Of a DNA stretch of 64,000 nucleotides, positions 26,565 to 35,026 are shown piece by piece; the stretch's first letter is position 1; every line of letters begins with the position of its first letter. Origin of the DNA: a virus; IMG/VR virus record IMGVR_UViG_3300025012_000049, positions 32,304 to 96,303 of that record; one strand, written 5' to 3'. The notes under the pieces are model-generated. The model made no database searches. It was not told the origin of the DNA and saw only the letters and a list, made by a program, of their open reading frames with translations. The translations under genes and the position numbers were made by a program.

Positions 26565-27104
26565 TTATTTAATAAATACAGCTTTACCATTTTCAATAAT
26601 TTGACGTTCTGGACAAAATTCATCTATGGCTTTGGTAGCACCATCTAAACAACCATAATCATTAAAGTACATAATTCCACCAATTGTTAAAAAAGGAATT
26701 AAAATTTGAATACAGTTTTTAATACTTTCATATTGGTCACAATCAATATGTGCAAAAGAAATATCAGGAAGAAAAATATCTTTAATTGTTTCTGGAAAAA
26801 ACCCTTTAAATATTCTAGCTTCAGGAACCAATGATTTTACAGTTTCATAAGAACAATCGGAAAAATCACCCACATTATGAAGATCAATTCCTTCAGTTTT
26901 TTCAGGCATACCTTCAAAGGTATCAAATAGCCATAATTCAGTTTTCCTTTCTTTTGTTATCTCATTTAAATAATAAGCTGTTCCACCTTTATAAACACCT
27001 ACTTCAACAAATATACCATTATTAGGCGTTTGTTTGGCATATTTTAAAAGTATGGAAACATTTTCTGGTGATACTAAAGTCATTATCTCATTTGGATTTA
27101 ACAT
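26565..27104 (-). CDS. TylF/MycF-type O-methyltransferase-like protein
   Basis: 179 residues from ATG 27104 (AAGGAAAA upstream); a longer frame to 27209 overlaps another gene. FVEVGVYKGGTAYYLNEI is the SAM-binding motif, LWLFDTFEGMPE and FAHIDCDQYESIKNCI match the TylF/macrocin-O-methyltransferase family and its metal site, and GGIMYFNDYG follows. Substrate unknown; a sugar or lipid modification alongside the GT9 genes is possible. Confidence 0.75.
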   Translation of the reverse strand: MLNPNEIMTLVSPENVSILLKYAKQTPNNGIFVEVGVYKGGTAYYLNEITKERKTELWLFDTFEGMPEKTEGIDLHNVGDFSDCSYETVKSLVPEARIFKGFFPETIKDIFLPDISFAHIDCDQYESIKNCIQILIPFLTIGGIMYFNDYGCLDGATKAIDEFCPERQIIENGKAVFIK

Positions 27105-27423
27105 GCAGTTTTCCTTGATGATAGATTGACCAACGAATATCATGTTTATATTCAAAACCATAAACAAAATCTCTGGCTTTTTCTGGCGATTCAAAAACAA
27201 TAAATCCAAATTCTGAATTAGATCCCAACATATATATTTTAAAATTATCTCGTTTCAAAATATTCAATGCCGGTATTTTATCAAAGGCATCTTTAGCATC
27301 AAACAAAACCAATACGGTTATATGGTTATAAAAATAAAGACACCACAATGCCACCAAGTTTTCCAATGAATAAAATTGATAATTGCCACATTCACTGGAT
27401 TTCAATTTTATTTTTGGCATCAT
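27088..27423 (-). CDS. Hypothetical protein
   Basis: 111 residues. Alternating pattern with ITVLVLFDAKDAFDKIPALNI and SEFGFIVFESPEKARDFVYG, like a small RRM-like or ferredoxin-like fold. Coupled at both ends to neighbours. Unknown. Confidence 0.5.
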   Translation of the reverse strand: MMPKIKLKSSECGNYQFYSLENLVALWCLYFYNHITVLVLFDAKDAFDKIPALNILKRDNFKIYMLGSNSEFGFIVFESPEKARDFVYGFEYKHDIRWSIYHQGKLHVKSK

Positions 27424-27737
27424 TCATCCTCTGATTCTATATAGAATCTATCATCGTCAATTTTATAAATTTCCTGACCATCTCTAGTAATATAGGGTCT
27501 ACCATTGGTTTCCAGATTAAGCAATTCCTCAGCTAATACAGGTTCATCATTGGGGAGAATAATACCATTATCCTTGTCTACATTGGAATAATAAAAAGAA
27601 TCTTTCTCAGTGTAAATAACTAAATCTTCAGCTTTAGCAGAATTGCTAAAATAAAGAATTATAAAAAGCAATACTAGACCAAGTAAAGTAGTTAGCTGCA
27701 AAGCTGTAATCATACTTTTAATAATTTTTTCTTTCAT
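27420..27737 (-). CDS. Membrane-anchored or exported protein
   Basis: 105 residues. Lys-rich start and a strong hydrophobic segment (residues 12-31) ending FSNSAKAED, which looks like a signal peptide with an A-x-A-like cleavage site or an anchor. The rest is acidic and outside the membrane. ATGA overlap with the next gene. Confidence 0.6.
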   Translation of the reverse strand: MKEKIIKSMITALQLTTLLGLVLLFIILYFSNSAKAEDLVIYTEKDSFYYSNVDKDNGIILPNDEPVLAEELLNLETNGRPYITRDGQEIYKIDDDRFYIESEDE

Positions 27738-28012
27738 AGACTTTCTCCTTTTTTAGAGAGAGTATATAAATCGTAATATTCAACATACCTGTTAAAGTCT
27801 TTATCTTTAGAAGTTACTTTTTCTAAGGCACCAACACTGATAAGATTATTGATTGAGTTTTTATTAATACGAATAGCGGTTCCTTTTATTTCATCAATAA
27901 TAACCCACATGAAAGTAAAACGATCCTGTTTCAAATACCATCCTTTTTTCAATTTATCAATTAAATTCCTTTGAGTTTCAGATAGCATATAAGGTTTGAT
28001 TGTTTTATTCAT
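27734..28012 (-). CDS. Hypothetical protein
   Basis: 92 residues, helix-turn-helix-like pattern (LSETQRNLIDKLKKGWYLKQ, KNSINNLISVGALEKV), so a small regulator is possible. It is directly after recA. No firm family. Confidence 0.5.
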   Translation of the reverse strand: MNKTIKPYMLSETQRNLIDKLKKGWYLKQDRFTFMWVIIDEIKGTAIRINKNSINNLISVGALEKVTSKDKDFNRYVEYYDLYTLSKKGESL

Positions 28013-28014
28013 AA

Positions 28015-29169
28015 TTAGTCATCCCACCTGTTTTTTCTTTCTGGTTTAATGGCTTGTTCTATTTCATTCCAATCTTTCTCTACAGCATCAACCAATGCCT
28101 CATATTCATCTTTATCATTTTCAATCAGCTCAATATATTCTTCTCGTTTATAATTTTCATCATTCCATTTAATAATTTTTACTTCTGGACCAAACAAATA
28201 ATCAACCATTGAACCAATATTATCCAAACCATAATCAAATAAGATACAGAATTCAGCATCACGATATGGTTTGGCACATTTATTACGTTTAAATGTAGCT
28301 TCAACCCTAACACCGTAAACTCTTTCCTGTGACCTAAATGTTTTGCTTAATTTCTTTTTGGTTCTTAACCAAGGAACTTGGTGAGTATAAAAGTCCAAAG
28401 CTTTTCCACCAGTTCTTTTATATTTATCACCAAACTTAACACCAATGTTTTCCCTGATTTGTGAAATAGCAAATATGGTTGCATCTTTACCTTGCTGCAA
28501 TTCACAAAGGTGATTGAAGAAACCGCCTGAAAAATATTTAGCTTTTTCTGTACCATAAGCATCTTCTTCATCTTTGTCTTTTTTTAACGATTGTACATTA
28601 CGTTCTTTTTGGGCGGAAGAAATTGTAGCGTCAATTGAATCCCACGCATATAATAAACATTCTCCATCTTTAAGGTTTTGAATTCTCCTTTGAATGTTTC
28701 TTCCTCCTGCTTCACAAGTTGGTGAAGAAATCCATTCAACTGCATCAACAAAATCCTTACCATACATTTCTTCAATTGGAAAATCCATCACTCCTTCTGC
28801 ATTGTCATAAACCATAAGCAGTTTTTTAACTTTTGGAAATGCATACGAAGGAATATCACCAAACTTTTTAAGAGTGTAAAAGGCATTAGCAAAGGCTTCC
28901 AATGTTAATAGTGTTTTCCCTGAACTACCATCACCAACTGGATTGATAATTCTACCCCTTGCCCAACCACCTCTACGACCTTTTTGAGATGCAGCAAGGT
29001 TAAGAATAACTGAACCTGTATTCAAATAATCAATACGCTTGTTTTCTTCTTTTGGTTCTTCTGTAAGAGTTTTCCTTAGAGATTTCTTTTTTACTGTTCT
29101 AACTTCAGCAGTAGCTAAAGTAGTTTTAGCTTTATCAGATTTTAAATTAAGGCGTCCCATTGTTTTCAT
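28015..29169 (-). CDS. RecA/UvsX-like recombinase
   Basis: 384 residues. Walker A GDGSSGKTLLTLEAF near residue 70, Walker B-like LLYAWDSIDA, the loop/ATP-cap region (ATIFAISQIRENIGVKFG, RTGGKALDFYTHQVPWLR) and a helical acidic C-terminus. It forms filaments on ssDNA for strand exchange with the SSB upstream and the nuclease/helicase genes. The N-terminus GRLNLKS fits the basic tag; ATG 29169 or 29160 may be used, as the AAGGAG site is 3 or 12 bases away. Confidence 0.88.
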   Translation of the reverse strand: MKTMGRLNLKSDKAKTTLATAEVRTVKKKSLRKTLTEEPKEENKRIDYLNTGSVILNLAASQKGRRGGWARGRIINPVGDGSSGKTLLTLEAFANAFYTLKKFGDIPSYAFPKVKKLLMVYDNAEGVMDFPIEEMYGKDFVDAVEWISSPTCEAGGRNIQRRIQNLKDGECLLYAWDSIDATISSAQKERNVQSLKKDKDEEDAYGTEKAKYFSGGFFNHLCELQQGKDATIFAISQIRENIGVKFGDKYKRTGGKALDFYTHQVPWLRTKKKLSKTFRSQERVYGVRVEATFKRNKCAKPYRDAEFCILFDYGLDNIGSMVDYLFGPEVKIIKWNDENYKREEYIELIENDKDEYEALVDAVEKDWNEIEQAIKPERKNRWDD

Positions 29170-29176
29170 TTTCTCC

Positions 29177-29395
29177 TTATTGGATTACACGTTTTTGAAT
29201 ATCATAAACTTCACCATTAAAAATCATACCTTTTAATTGAATACTATCAGACATTTTTTTATCGTATCGTTTTTCAAAAACTACCATACCACAAAAAAAA
29301 CCAATTAGAAAAACTATCAAAGTCCACAAGCCATAAGTATGAAATTTATTACTTAGACCGGTTGTGAATTTCCTTACATCGTTTTGGATTTCCAT
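29177..29395 (-). CDS. Single-TM membrane protein
   Basis: 72 residues with one transmembrane helix (LWTLIVFLIGFFCGMVVF, residues 23-40) and short polar ends. GGAAGAGGAA upstream. Unknown role, next to the anchored transglycosylase gene. Confidence 0.6.
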   Translation of the reverse strand: MEIQNDVRKFTTGLSNKFHTYGLWTLIVFLIGFFCGMVVFEKRYDKKMSDSIQLKGMIFNGEVYDIQKRVIQ

Positions 29396-29423
29396 TTTCC
29401 TCTTCCTTTCTTTCCCTAGTTGT

Positions 29424-29954
29424 CTATAGGCTTCTGTATAATTGAATAACGTGTTCCGCTTGTTTCTTAGCCAAAGGATTATTGCCGCCCTTATACAAAG
29501 CTAAAGCTAAACGTATATCGCCTTTGGCATAACCTATTTTTTCCTCTAAAATTTTACAACCAATTAATATATCAACATCTTCCCATTGTTTGGTGGCTAT
29601 CGGGGTTTGCATTAAACCTTTATAGCCTTTTTCTGATACAGCTTTCTTATCAAAGTCTGATTCAGTTCTAATCAATGCTGCAATCAATTTTGGATCAATT
29701 TTGATTTTATCTGCTCCTTCTAAAATTGCTGTGGTTATCTTATCAACAGATTTATTGGCACAACCTAGCTTTAATAACGTGTCTTTTATTTCTTGAAACC
29801 TTGGATCATTTACTGATTTTTCTACAATAACAAAAGGTAAAGGCATTTTTTCCTCAATATGTCTAAATTTAATAAACACATTGAAAGACAAAACAAAGAT
29901 AATCAGCAGTTTAAAGACAACAGATAAAAAGTGTAGAACAATGATTTTTTTCAA
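29424..29954 (-). CDS. Membrane-anchored lytic transglycosylase
   Basis: 176 residues. An N-terminal hydrophobic helix (VVFKLLIIFVLSFNVFI) anchors or exports it. IAALIRTESDFDKKAVSEKGYKGLMQ is the SLT/GH23 motif with the catalytic Glu, and ALALYKGGNN is the usual later motif. It cuts glycan strands of peptidoglycan. Placed among replication genes rather than in the lysis operon, so it may serve early or as an accessory lysis factor. Confidence 0.8.
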   Translation of the reverse strand: MKKIIVLHFLSVVFKLLIIFVLSFNVFIKFRHIEEKMPLPFVIVEKSVNDPRFQEIKDTLLKLGCANKSVDKITTAILEGADKIKIDPKLIAALIRTESDFDKKAVSEKGYKGLMQTPIATKQWEDVDILIGCKILEEKIGYAKGDIRLALALYKGGNNPLAKKQAEHVIQLYRSL

Positions 29955-29974
29955 ATCATATTCTCCTTTTTATA

Positions 29975-30021
29975 AATAAACAGGTATGGTTTTATTATTG
30001 CATTATCCATACCTGTTTATT
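29975..30021 (-). terminator. Hairpin after the SSB gene
   Basis: A perfect 15-bp stem (29975-29989 with 30007-30021), 17-base loop, directly downstream of the SSB gene. The following T-rich run is weak (TTATTTATAAAA), so it may only attenuate or stabilise the mRNA end. Confidence 0.6.
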
Positions 30022-30038
30022 CTTATTTTAATTACACA

Positions 30039-31199
30039 TTAGAATGGCAAATCATCTTCTTCAATTTCACCTTCGACGATTTTAGAATACAAATCATCAA
30101 CAATAGCTTCAACTGCTTCTTCCCGTTCTTTTATTTCAAGGGCTTCTTCATAATCATTTTCTTTACACCATTTTTTAAACTTGAAGTCTTTCATTTCTGT
30201 CAAATCTTCTTCTAACTCTTCAAGTTTAGCTACCATATCTTCATCAATATCTTTGTTCTTTTTCTTTTTATCTTTTCCTTTAGCCGGTTTTTCATCTTCT
30301 TCATCTTCTTCATCTTCTTCTTGTTTCTTATTCTTTTTGCTTTTACTTGGTTTTTCGTCTTCCTCTTCATTATCCATAGCAGTCATCATGGATACTTTAA
30401 CCTCTTCAGAGGTAGGAATGTGCAGAAACATTTCCAGAGGATGTTTATAATTGCCTTCCTCAGCAGCAGAAATGATTTCATCCAATTGTTCAAGAATTTC
30501 ATCAGGAATGGGTTCTTCTCGATCCAAAAGAGCAAATCCTTTATATTCAGGAAAATCACCCTTGTTCTTTTGAATCATTTCAAAATTAATAGTTCTGCCT
30601 TCTCCGTCTTCTTCAACATCAGAAATATCCAAAGTAGTTTTTTTACGTTTATCTCTGACAAGGATTTGAATTTCAGCATGTGCTTTGGTTTTAGGTGCTG
30701 CCCAAATACTCAATTGATATTCGGGGTCTTCATTTTCTGCTAATTCAGCAGTACGATCCCACATAAGCCAGATAGCCCGATCAGTGGGGTACAAAGCTTT
30801 AATTTCTTCGGTGGGTTTAGTTCCTTTAGGGTGTTCCCGATACATCTTTTGTTGTTCTTCACAACGATAACATTTTTTACCGTTATATCGTTGCAAGCAA
30901 ACAAACTGGTCAAAGGAAGCACCAACACTATAATGTATAGAGCATTCAAAAACATAAGGTGTATCTGCATCATAAGACGCCGGAAGGATTTCAATGTAAT
31001 TATCACCAATATGAGGACGAAATTCTTTTACATTGAATTTTTCCAGTATTTCCTGATTGAAGCAGGATTTACCACCACCACCAGCTTTACTTTTTTCTTC
31101 CCTTTCATTATACATTTTTTCAAGTATTGTCGTGTCCCGTTTTTTAAATTTGCTCCTTAATCCACCAGACTTTTTACCAAGTGATTTTTTCAGTGCCAT
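30039..31199 (-). CDS. gp32-like single-strand DNA-binding protein
   Basis: 386 residues. A basic N-terminus (KKSLGKKSGGLRSKFKKRD) is followed by an OB-type core with the gp32 zinc pattern: H..., then C-x8-C-x2-C in CLQRYNGKKCYRC. A long acidic/Lys linker (about 270-320) leads to a helical domain and a terminus EEDDLPF that resembles the DDIPF tail of bacterial SSB. It would coat ssDNA and organise replication proteins. It shares the linker motif DEKPAKGK with the protein at 45953. Confidence 0.8.
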   Translation of the reverse strand: MALKKSLGKKSGGLRSKFKKRDTTILEKMYNEREEKSKAGGGGKSCFNQEILEKFNVKEFRPHIGDNYIEILPASYDADTPYVFECSIHYSVGASFDQFVCLQRYNGKKCYRCEEQQKMYREHPKGTKPTEEIKALYPTDRAIWLMWDRTAELAENEDPEYQLSIWAAPKTKAHAEIQILVRDKRKKTTLDISDVEEDGEGRTINFEMIQKNKGDFPEYKGFALLDREEPIPDEILEQLDEIISAAEEGNYKHPLEMFLHIPTSEEVKVSMMTAMDNEEEDEKPSKSKKNKKQEEDEEDEEDEKPAKGKDKKKKNKDIDEDMVAKLEELEEDLTEMKDFKFKKWCKENDYEEALEIKEREEAVEAIVDDLYSKIVEGEIEEDDLPF

Positions 31200-31227
31200 T
31201 GTTTTACTTTCCTTTCAGTTGGTTGTT

Positions 31228-31734
31228 TTATTCCTCTGAATCATCCAGAGAAAGTGGTTTTTTACGTTTTTTAACAACATATGTTTCTGAAGTATAATAA
31301 TTATTCAACCACAATTCTGTAAGTGTTTTTATCATCCTTCCCCGTTCTTGAATAGTATTTAAAAGAATAGATAGTTGTTCTTCCTTGGTTTTAGCAAACA
31401 GATAAGAAGAAAACGCTCGTTTATATTCTGGCTGTGTTTTTGTCTCTTTGTAGACCACTGTGTCTGTTACTTTATCTAATTTGTATTTTTTGGGGTTTTT
31501 TCTTATTTCCTTGGCTAAATCAGACTCAATAACTTCTAATCTATTCTTAGCAGCTAGGGATAATTCTCTGGCTCTAGGTAATAAATTGGAAATCTTCTCC
31601 ATAAGTGTAACCTGTTTGGTGGCTTCTTCTTCTAATTTAAACTTATCAATTGGTAGATTATTTAAAATATAATCCAGTATTCCTGATTTATCTTCCTCCT
31701 TCCTTTCCTCTTTTTGTAAATTCATTCGTTTCAT
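31228..31734 (-). CDS. Hypothetical helical protein
   Basis: 168 residues; a basic start (MKRMNLQK) and mainly helical body (KISNLLPRARELSLAAKNRLEVIE). Next to SSB, so a recombination or replication accessory is plausible. No family recognised. Confidence 0.6.
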   Translation of the reverse strand: MKRMNLQKEERKEEDKSGILDYILNNLPIDKFKLEEEATKQVTLMEKISNLLPRARELSLAAKNRLEVIESDLAKEIRKNPKKYKLDKVTDTVVYKETKTQPEYKRAFSSYLFAKTKEEQLSILLNTIQERGRMIKTLTELWLNNYYTSETYVVKKRKKPLSLDDSEE

Positions 31735-31737
31735 AGT

Positions 31738-31962
31738 TTATCCTCGGTTCATATAATTGATAAGAAACTTAGCTGATAATATAGGCCAAATAACAGGGGT
31801 GGTGATGGCTGTTATTATCAGAAAAATAAAATGATAGGTCTTTATTTGTCTTTCTTGTTTTATTTTCCAATGAATAAACTTCAATAAGAAAAACCAAAAA
31901 TAAATGGTGAAGAAAATATAAACACACAAAGTATAATTTTTAATCATATCTACAATATCCAT
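31738..31962 (-). CDS. Two-TM membrane protein
   Basis: 74 residues with two hydrophobic stretches (LCVYIFFTIYFWFFLLKF and FIFLIITAITTPVIWPIL). Unknown. Confidence 0.6.
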   Translation of the reverse strand: MDIVDMIKNYTLCVYIFFTIYFWFFLLKFIHWKIKQERQIKTYHFIFLIITAITTPVIWPILSAKFLINYMNRG

Positions 31963-31963
31963 G

Positions 31964-32197
31964 CTACTTATCCTCCTTTAAAAGATTATTTATTTTATTT
32001 GTGGAAGAATATATAATGTCTTGTTTTTGTAATGTTTTACATTTGGTTTCTGTTGTAACTGCCATTTCCATGATAATTAGAATAAGTTCTTCCCTAGTAA
32101 AATCTTCAAGGTTTATACCATAAAATGTACCTACTTTTCCTTTATGTGTTTCTGCAAGGTCATCCATTAAATCCTGTAGATCTTCTTTTGTTATCAT
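31964..32197 (-). CDS. Hypothetical protein
   Basis: 77 residues, helical, acidic/polar (EDLQDLMDDLAETHKG; EELILIIMEMAVTTETK). Unknown. Confidence 0.55.
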   Translation of the reverse strand: MITKEDLQDLMDDLAETHKGKVGTFYGINLEDFTREELILIIMEMAVTTETKCKTLQKQDIIYSSTNKINNLLKEDK

Positions 32198-32209
32198 AAT
32201 TTTATCTTT

Positions 32210-33163
32210 CTAAAAAGAAAATTTACGTCTGACTTTTTCCGTGGAAGCATCCAATTCTTTTTTAATCTCCCCCAATTGTTTATTAATGGTTTTAGTCAAT
32301 GCTTCATCATCTCTTAAATCTTTGGGAGTAACCCCTTTTACCACATTTTTTGCTTTGGTAATCAATGATTCCAATTCACTATCGTTAAATACGTTTTTAT
32401 TTTGGAACTCGTTGAAAAATTCCGTAACTTTATCAATAGAAGAAGCTCTTAGACGTTTTTCTTCACCATCTAATTTACCGGAAAGAGTATTAGTTAAATG
32501 AGTAACAATTTCTGCAAATCCTTCTCGCAAAGCTAATACCGCTTCCTTTTTAGCTTGTTGCATTAGGTCATTAAACCTTTTGGTTTCCTCTTCTCTAATT
32601 TCTTTGGTGATGCTGGATGGAACAGTCATTTCAAAGAAACGCCAATAGATACCAAACCGTTCTCTGATGTTTCTTGGATAATCAGCTTCATTGAATATTT
32701 CTTCATCCATATCAGCTTTAGCTTCACCAATAAATTCATCATATTGATTAGCAAACTCTTCAATTTTTACTTTCATTTCATCAAAGATACTAATTAAACC
32801 TGTATTTATTTTTTCAACAGTGCCTAGAGGAATAAAATAAATACCTTTAATTGGAAAGGGAAGAGCAACAGAGGTAATTAATTTTCTTGCTTCAGTAATA
32901 CAGAATTGAATATCTTCCAATTTTTTACGGTTGATAAGATTTTTATTGGCTTTCAACCAGCCATTTTCAAAATCTTTACCATATTTTTTAGCTTTATCTT
33001 TGGGGATTCTTTTAACTGCTTGCCAACAATGGGTTTCAAATTGAAGAAGGGTGCCTAGATTGAAAATATTGATTTCATTTGATTTACCAGTAGAAATTTT
33101 AGGTTTGCTTTTTTTATTTAATTTTAACCTGATTATTTTATTACTACTCTTACCCGTTTTCAT
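32210..33163 (-). CDS. Helical protein with basic N-terminal tag
   Basis: 317 residues from ATG 33163 (GGAGG upstream); a TTG 12 bases earlier is rejected. N-terminal IIRLKLNKKSKPKI is the recurrent tag, then a mainly alpha-helical protein with VALPFPIKGIYFIPLGTVEKI in the middle and probable coiled coil after (MQQAKKEAVLALREGFAEIV). Similar in outline to DUF3150-like phage proteins, but this is only a resemblance. Confidence 0.55.
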   Translation of the reverse strand: MKTGKSSNKIIRLKLNKKSKPKISTGKSNEINIFNLGTLLQFETHCWQAVKRIPKDKAKKYGKDFENGWLKANKNLINRKKLEDIQFCITEARKLITSVALPFPIKGIYFIPLGTVEKINTGLISIFDEMKVKIEEFANQYDEFIGEAKADMDEEIFNEADYPRNIRERFGIYWRFFEMTVPSSITKEIREEETKRFNDLMQQAKKEAVLALREGFAEIVTHLTNTLSGKLDGEEKRLRASSIDKVTEFFNEFQNKNVFNDSELESLITKAKNVVKGVTPKDLRDDEALTKTINKQLGEIKKELDASTEKVRRKFSF

Positions 33164-33227
33164 TTTTACCTCCAATCTTTGTAAGAAGGGGAATTTTCAT
33201 TGTAACTACTTAGTGGTTTTTCGTCAA

Positions 33228-33719
33228 TCAAAATGTAAATTTCCTATTTAGCAATCTAACATGTTTAATTATTTCTTTTTGTTCCTTATCTATGACACTA
33301 CCATTTATTTCTTTGGTAAAATCACCAAGAATACCGCAGAAAACAAAACTATATTGATGAAGGTTATCATAAATACCATATTCCATATTACTAAAAAAAC
33401 CACAAACATTGTCAAATGATTTATCTTTAAAAACCAGATAACCTATTTCAGTTTGTAACTCTGATAACCAATTAAAACCAGTTAGAGAATGGAAAAAAGT
33501 AATCATTTTAATTTCTATAGATGAAGGTGATATTATGTGATTATCTATAGTTTTGACATTTGTTATGGCAGAAATAGACTCACATACTTCTTTTATAGTA
33601 ATAATTTTATTTTTGTTTGGGTAATGTATTTTTGCAGGAAACAAAAATGTATTGGCTGTTTTTGCATCGACTATTAAATCTTTTGTTTTAATATCTTCAA
33701 TATTATATTCATCAGTCAA
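33228..33719 (-). CDS. Hypothetical protein
   Basis: 163 residues, mixed alpha/beta; ends LLNRKFTF, like the RRKFSF end of the preceding gene. Overlaps the upstream gene by 8 bases. Unknown. Confidence 0.55.
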   Translation of the reverse strand: MTDEYNIEDIKTKDLIVDAKTANTFLFPAKIHYPNKNKIITIKEVCESISAITNVKTIDNHIISPSSIEIKMITFFHSLTGFNWLSELQTEIGYLVFKDKSFDNVCGFFSNMEYGIYDNLHQYSFVFCGILGDFTKEINGSVIDKEQKEIIKHVRLLNRKFTF

Positions 33720-34353
33720 AATGTATTCTCCTTGTCAGTATTCTATTCTTTTTCCTTTCCTCTTCTTCCTGCTTGGTTTTTTCCAATAATTGTTTTTCTT
33801 TTAAGGTATGATAATACATATACAAATCGCCAGATATATTTTTTCCAATAAATTCAAAAGAATAATCCCCCTCATTTATACTTTCTATTTTTCCTTCTAA
33901 AGTAAAGGTTTTATTTTTGTTTGTGTTGTTTTTATCAGCAATCGTAAAACCAAGACGACCTTTTGCATATCTCAAAGAAGGTATTTTAAAATGGTCATTA
34001 TTATGTTCTATTGATACATTTATTTTTATTTGGTTTGTTACAATACTTTGTTTTATATCAGTTATTGTGCAATTTCTAAGAAAAACTCTATCTGAAGCAT
34101 ATGCTGGATTATTTTGAAATTTATAATTATTTTGAAATTTATGAAATACTGTTTCAACAATAGGTATAGTGATATCAACTTTTTTGTTTTTTCTTTGTTT
34201 AAATTTTTCTTTTATTTTCTGAATATCTTTTTGCTCTTTTGTTTCAGTTGTTGCAATATATGTAGTAGTTATTTTTGGAATCCCATAAATATCAAAAAGA
34301 GCATTTTCTAAATCATTGTCATCATCGTCATCAAAAGGATTTTGGACACTCAT
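33712..34353 (-). CDS. Hypothetical protein
   Basis: 213 residues. Acidic N-terminus (FDDDDDNDLENALFDIYG), basic linker, then a strand-rich domain (RNCTITDIKQSIVTNQIKI, LGFTIADKNN). Possibly a binding domain with flexible arm. Upstream of the DUF2997 partner in the AAA module. Confidence 0.5.
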   Translation of the reverse strand: MSVQNPFDDDDDNDLENALFDIYGIPKITTTYIATTETKEQKDIQKIKEKFKQRKNKKVDITIPIVETVFHKFQNNYKFQNNPAYASDRVFLRNCTITDIKQSIVTNQIKINVSIEHNNDHFKIPSLRYAKGRLGFTIADKNNTNKNKTFTLEGKIESINEGDYSFEFIGKNISGDLYMYYHTLKEKQLLEKTKQEEEERKKNRILTRRIHFD

Positions 34354-34359
34354 AATTGA

Positions 34360-34551
34360 TTACCTCTTAATAGTTACACCAGTTCCGATTTTCTCAGTTT
34401 CATAATATTCTGGTTTATGTTTTTTATTGGTGACTTTACCTAGTGCTTCTTCAATTTTCTTGGTTGCTTGTTCACAACTTATCCCTTTAAAATTTTGACC
34501 TTCAATTTGGATTTCTCCTTTTGGAGAAATTGTTATAATAATTTCCGGCAT
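34360..34551 (-). CDS. DUF2997 protein
   Basis: 63 residues, the usual length. Starts EIIITISPKGEIQIEGQNF, then GISCEQATKKIEEALG and KPEYYET, the DUF2997 pattern. The family is commonly neighbour to DUF1257 (Ycf35) and AAA ATPase genes, as here at 35720 and 37158. Biochemical role unknown. Confidence 0.8.
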   Translation of the reverse strand: MPEIIITISPKGEIQIEGQNFKGISCEQATKKIEEALGKVTNKKHKPEYYETEKIGTGVTIKR

Positions 34552-34568
34552 ATTATTCTCCCTTTTGT

Positions 34569-34754
34569 CTATATATTTTCTTTAAAATATTTTGTTTTGT
34601 TCCCTTTGGTCGTTTCCATTGTTACTTCAAATGTGCCTGTTCCGCCTCTATCATCATTTATTTCAACACATAAAATTGATTCTGCTTTCAAATGTGTTTG
34701 TTCAAAATATTTAATTTGAGCTACAAACAATTGAGCTAAATCTTTTTTAGTCAT
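34569..34754 (-). CDS. Hypothetical protein
   Basis: 61 residues; helix then hairpin (AQLFVAQIKYFEQTHL, GGTGTFEVTMETTKG). Lies inside the AAA/DUF1257 module. Unknown. Confidence 0.5.
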   Translation of the reverse strand: MTKKDLAQLFVAQIKYFEQTHLKAESILCVEINDDRGGTGTFEVTMETTKGNKTKYFKENI

Positions 34755-34771
34755 ATCACTTTATCCTTTCT

Positions 34772-35026
34772 TTATGAGAATAATTCCTGATTAAAGAATT
34801 CAATTTCAGCATTGATAGCATCTTCCCTTTTAACAAATGCCATAGGAAGACAGCAACCAGTATAAATGCCGTGTAGAATTGTGACAACCCATTTTTGAAT
34901 ATTTGCATTAAACTCAACTTCACTAACACGTTTTATTTCTTTTTTGCCTTCAAACTCAGAAAGAAAATCTGAGTACAAAGAATGAATTGTTCCATCTGGT
35001 TTAATTATTAGGTTTATTTCTTTCAT
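34772..35026 (-). CDS. Small protein resembling the DUF2997 start
   Basis: 84 residues. KEINLIIKPDGTIHSLYSD recalls the strand-turn-strand start of DUF2997, with an unrelated C-terminus (two Cys at GCC). Its ribosome site GGAGAAA lies within the last codons of the homing endonuclease upstream. Confidence 0.5.
   Translation of the reverse strand: MKEINLIIKPDGTIHSLYSDFLSEFEGKKEIKRVSEVEFNANIQKWVVTILHGIYTGCCLPMAFVKREDAINAEIEFFNQELFS

Noticed and set aside
30181-31160. Ser/Phe-rich plus-strand ORFs opposite the SSB gene
   Set aside because: Shadows of the acidic linker and core of the SSB gene; no ribosome sites.
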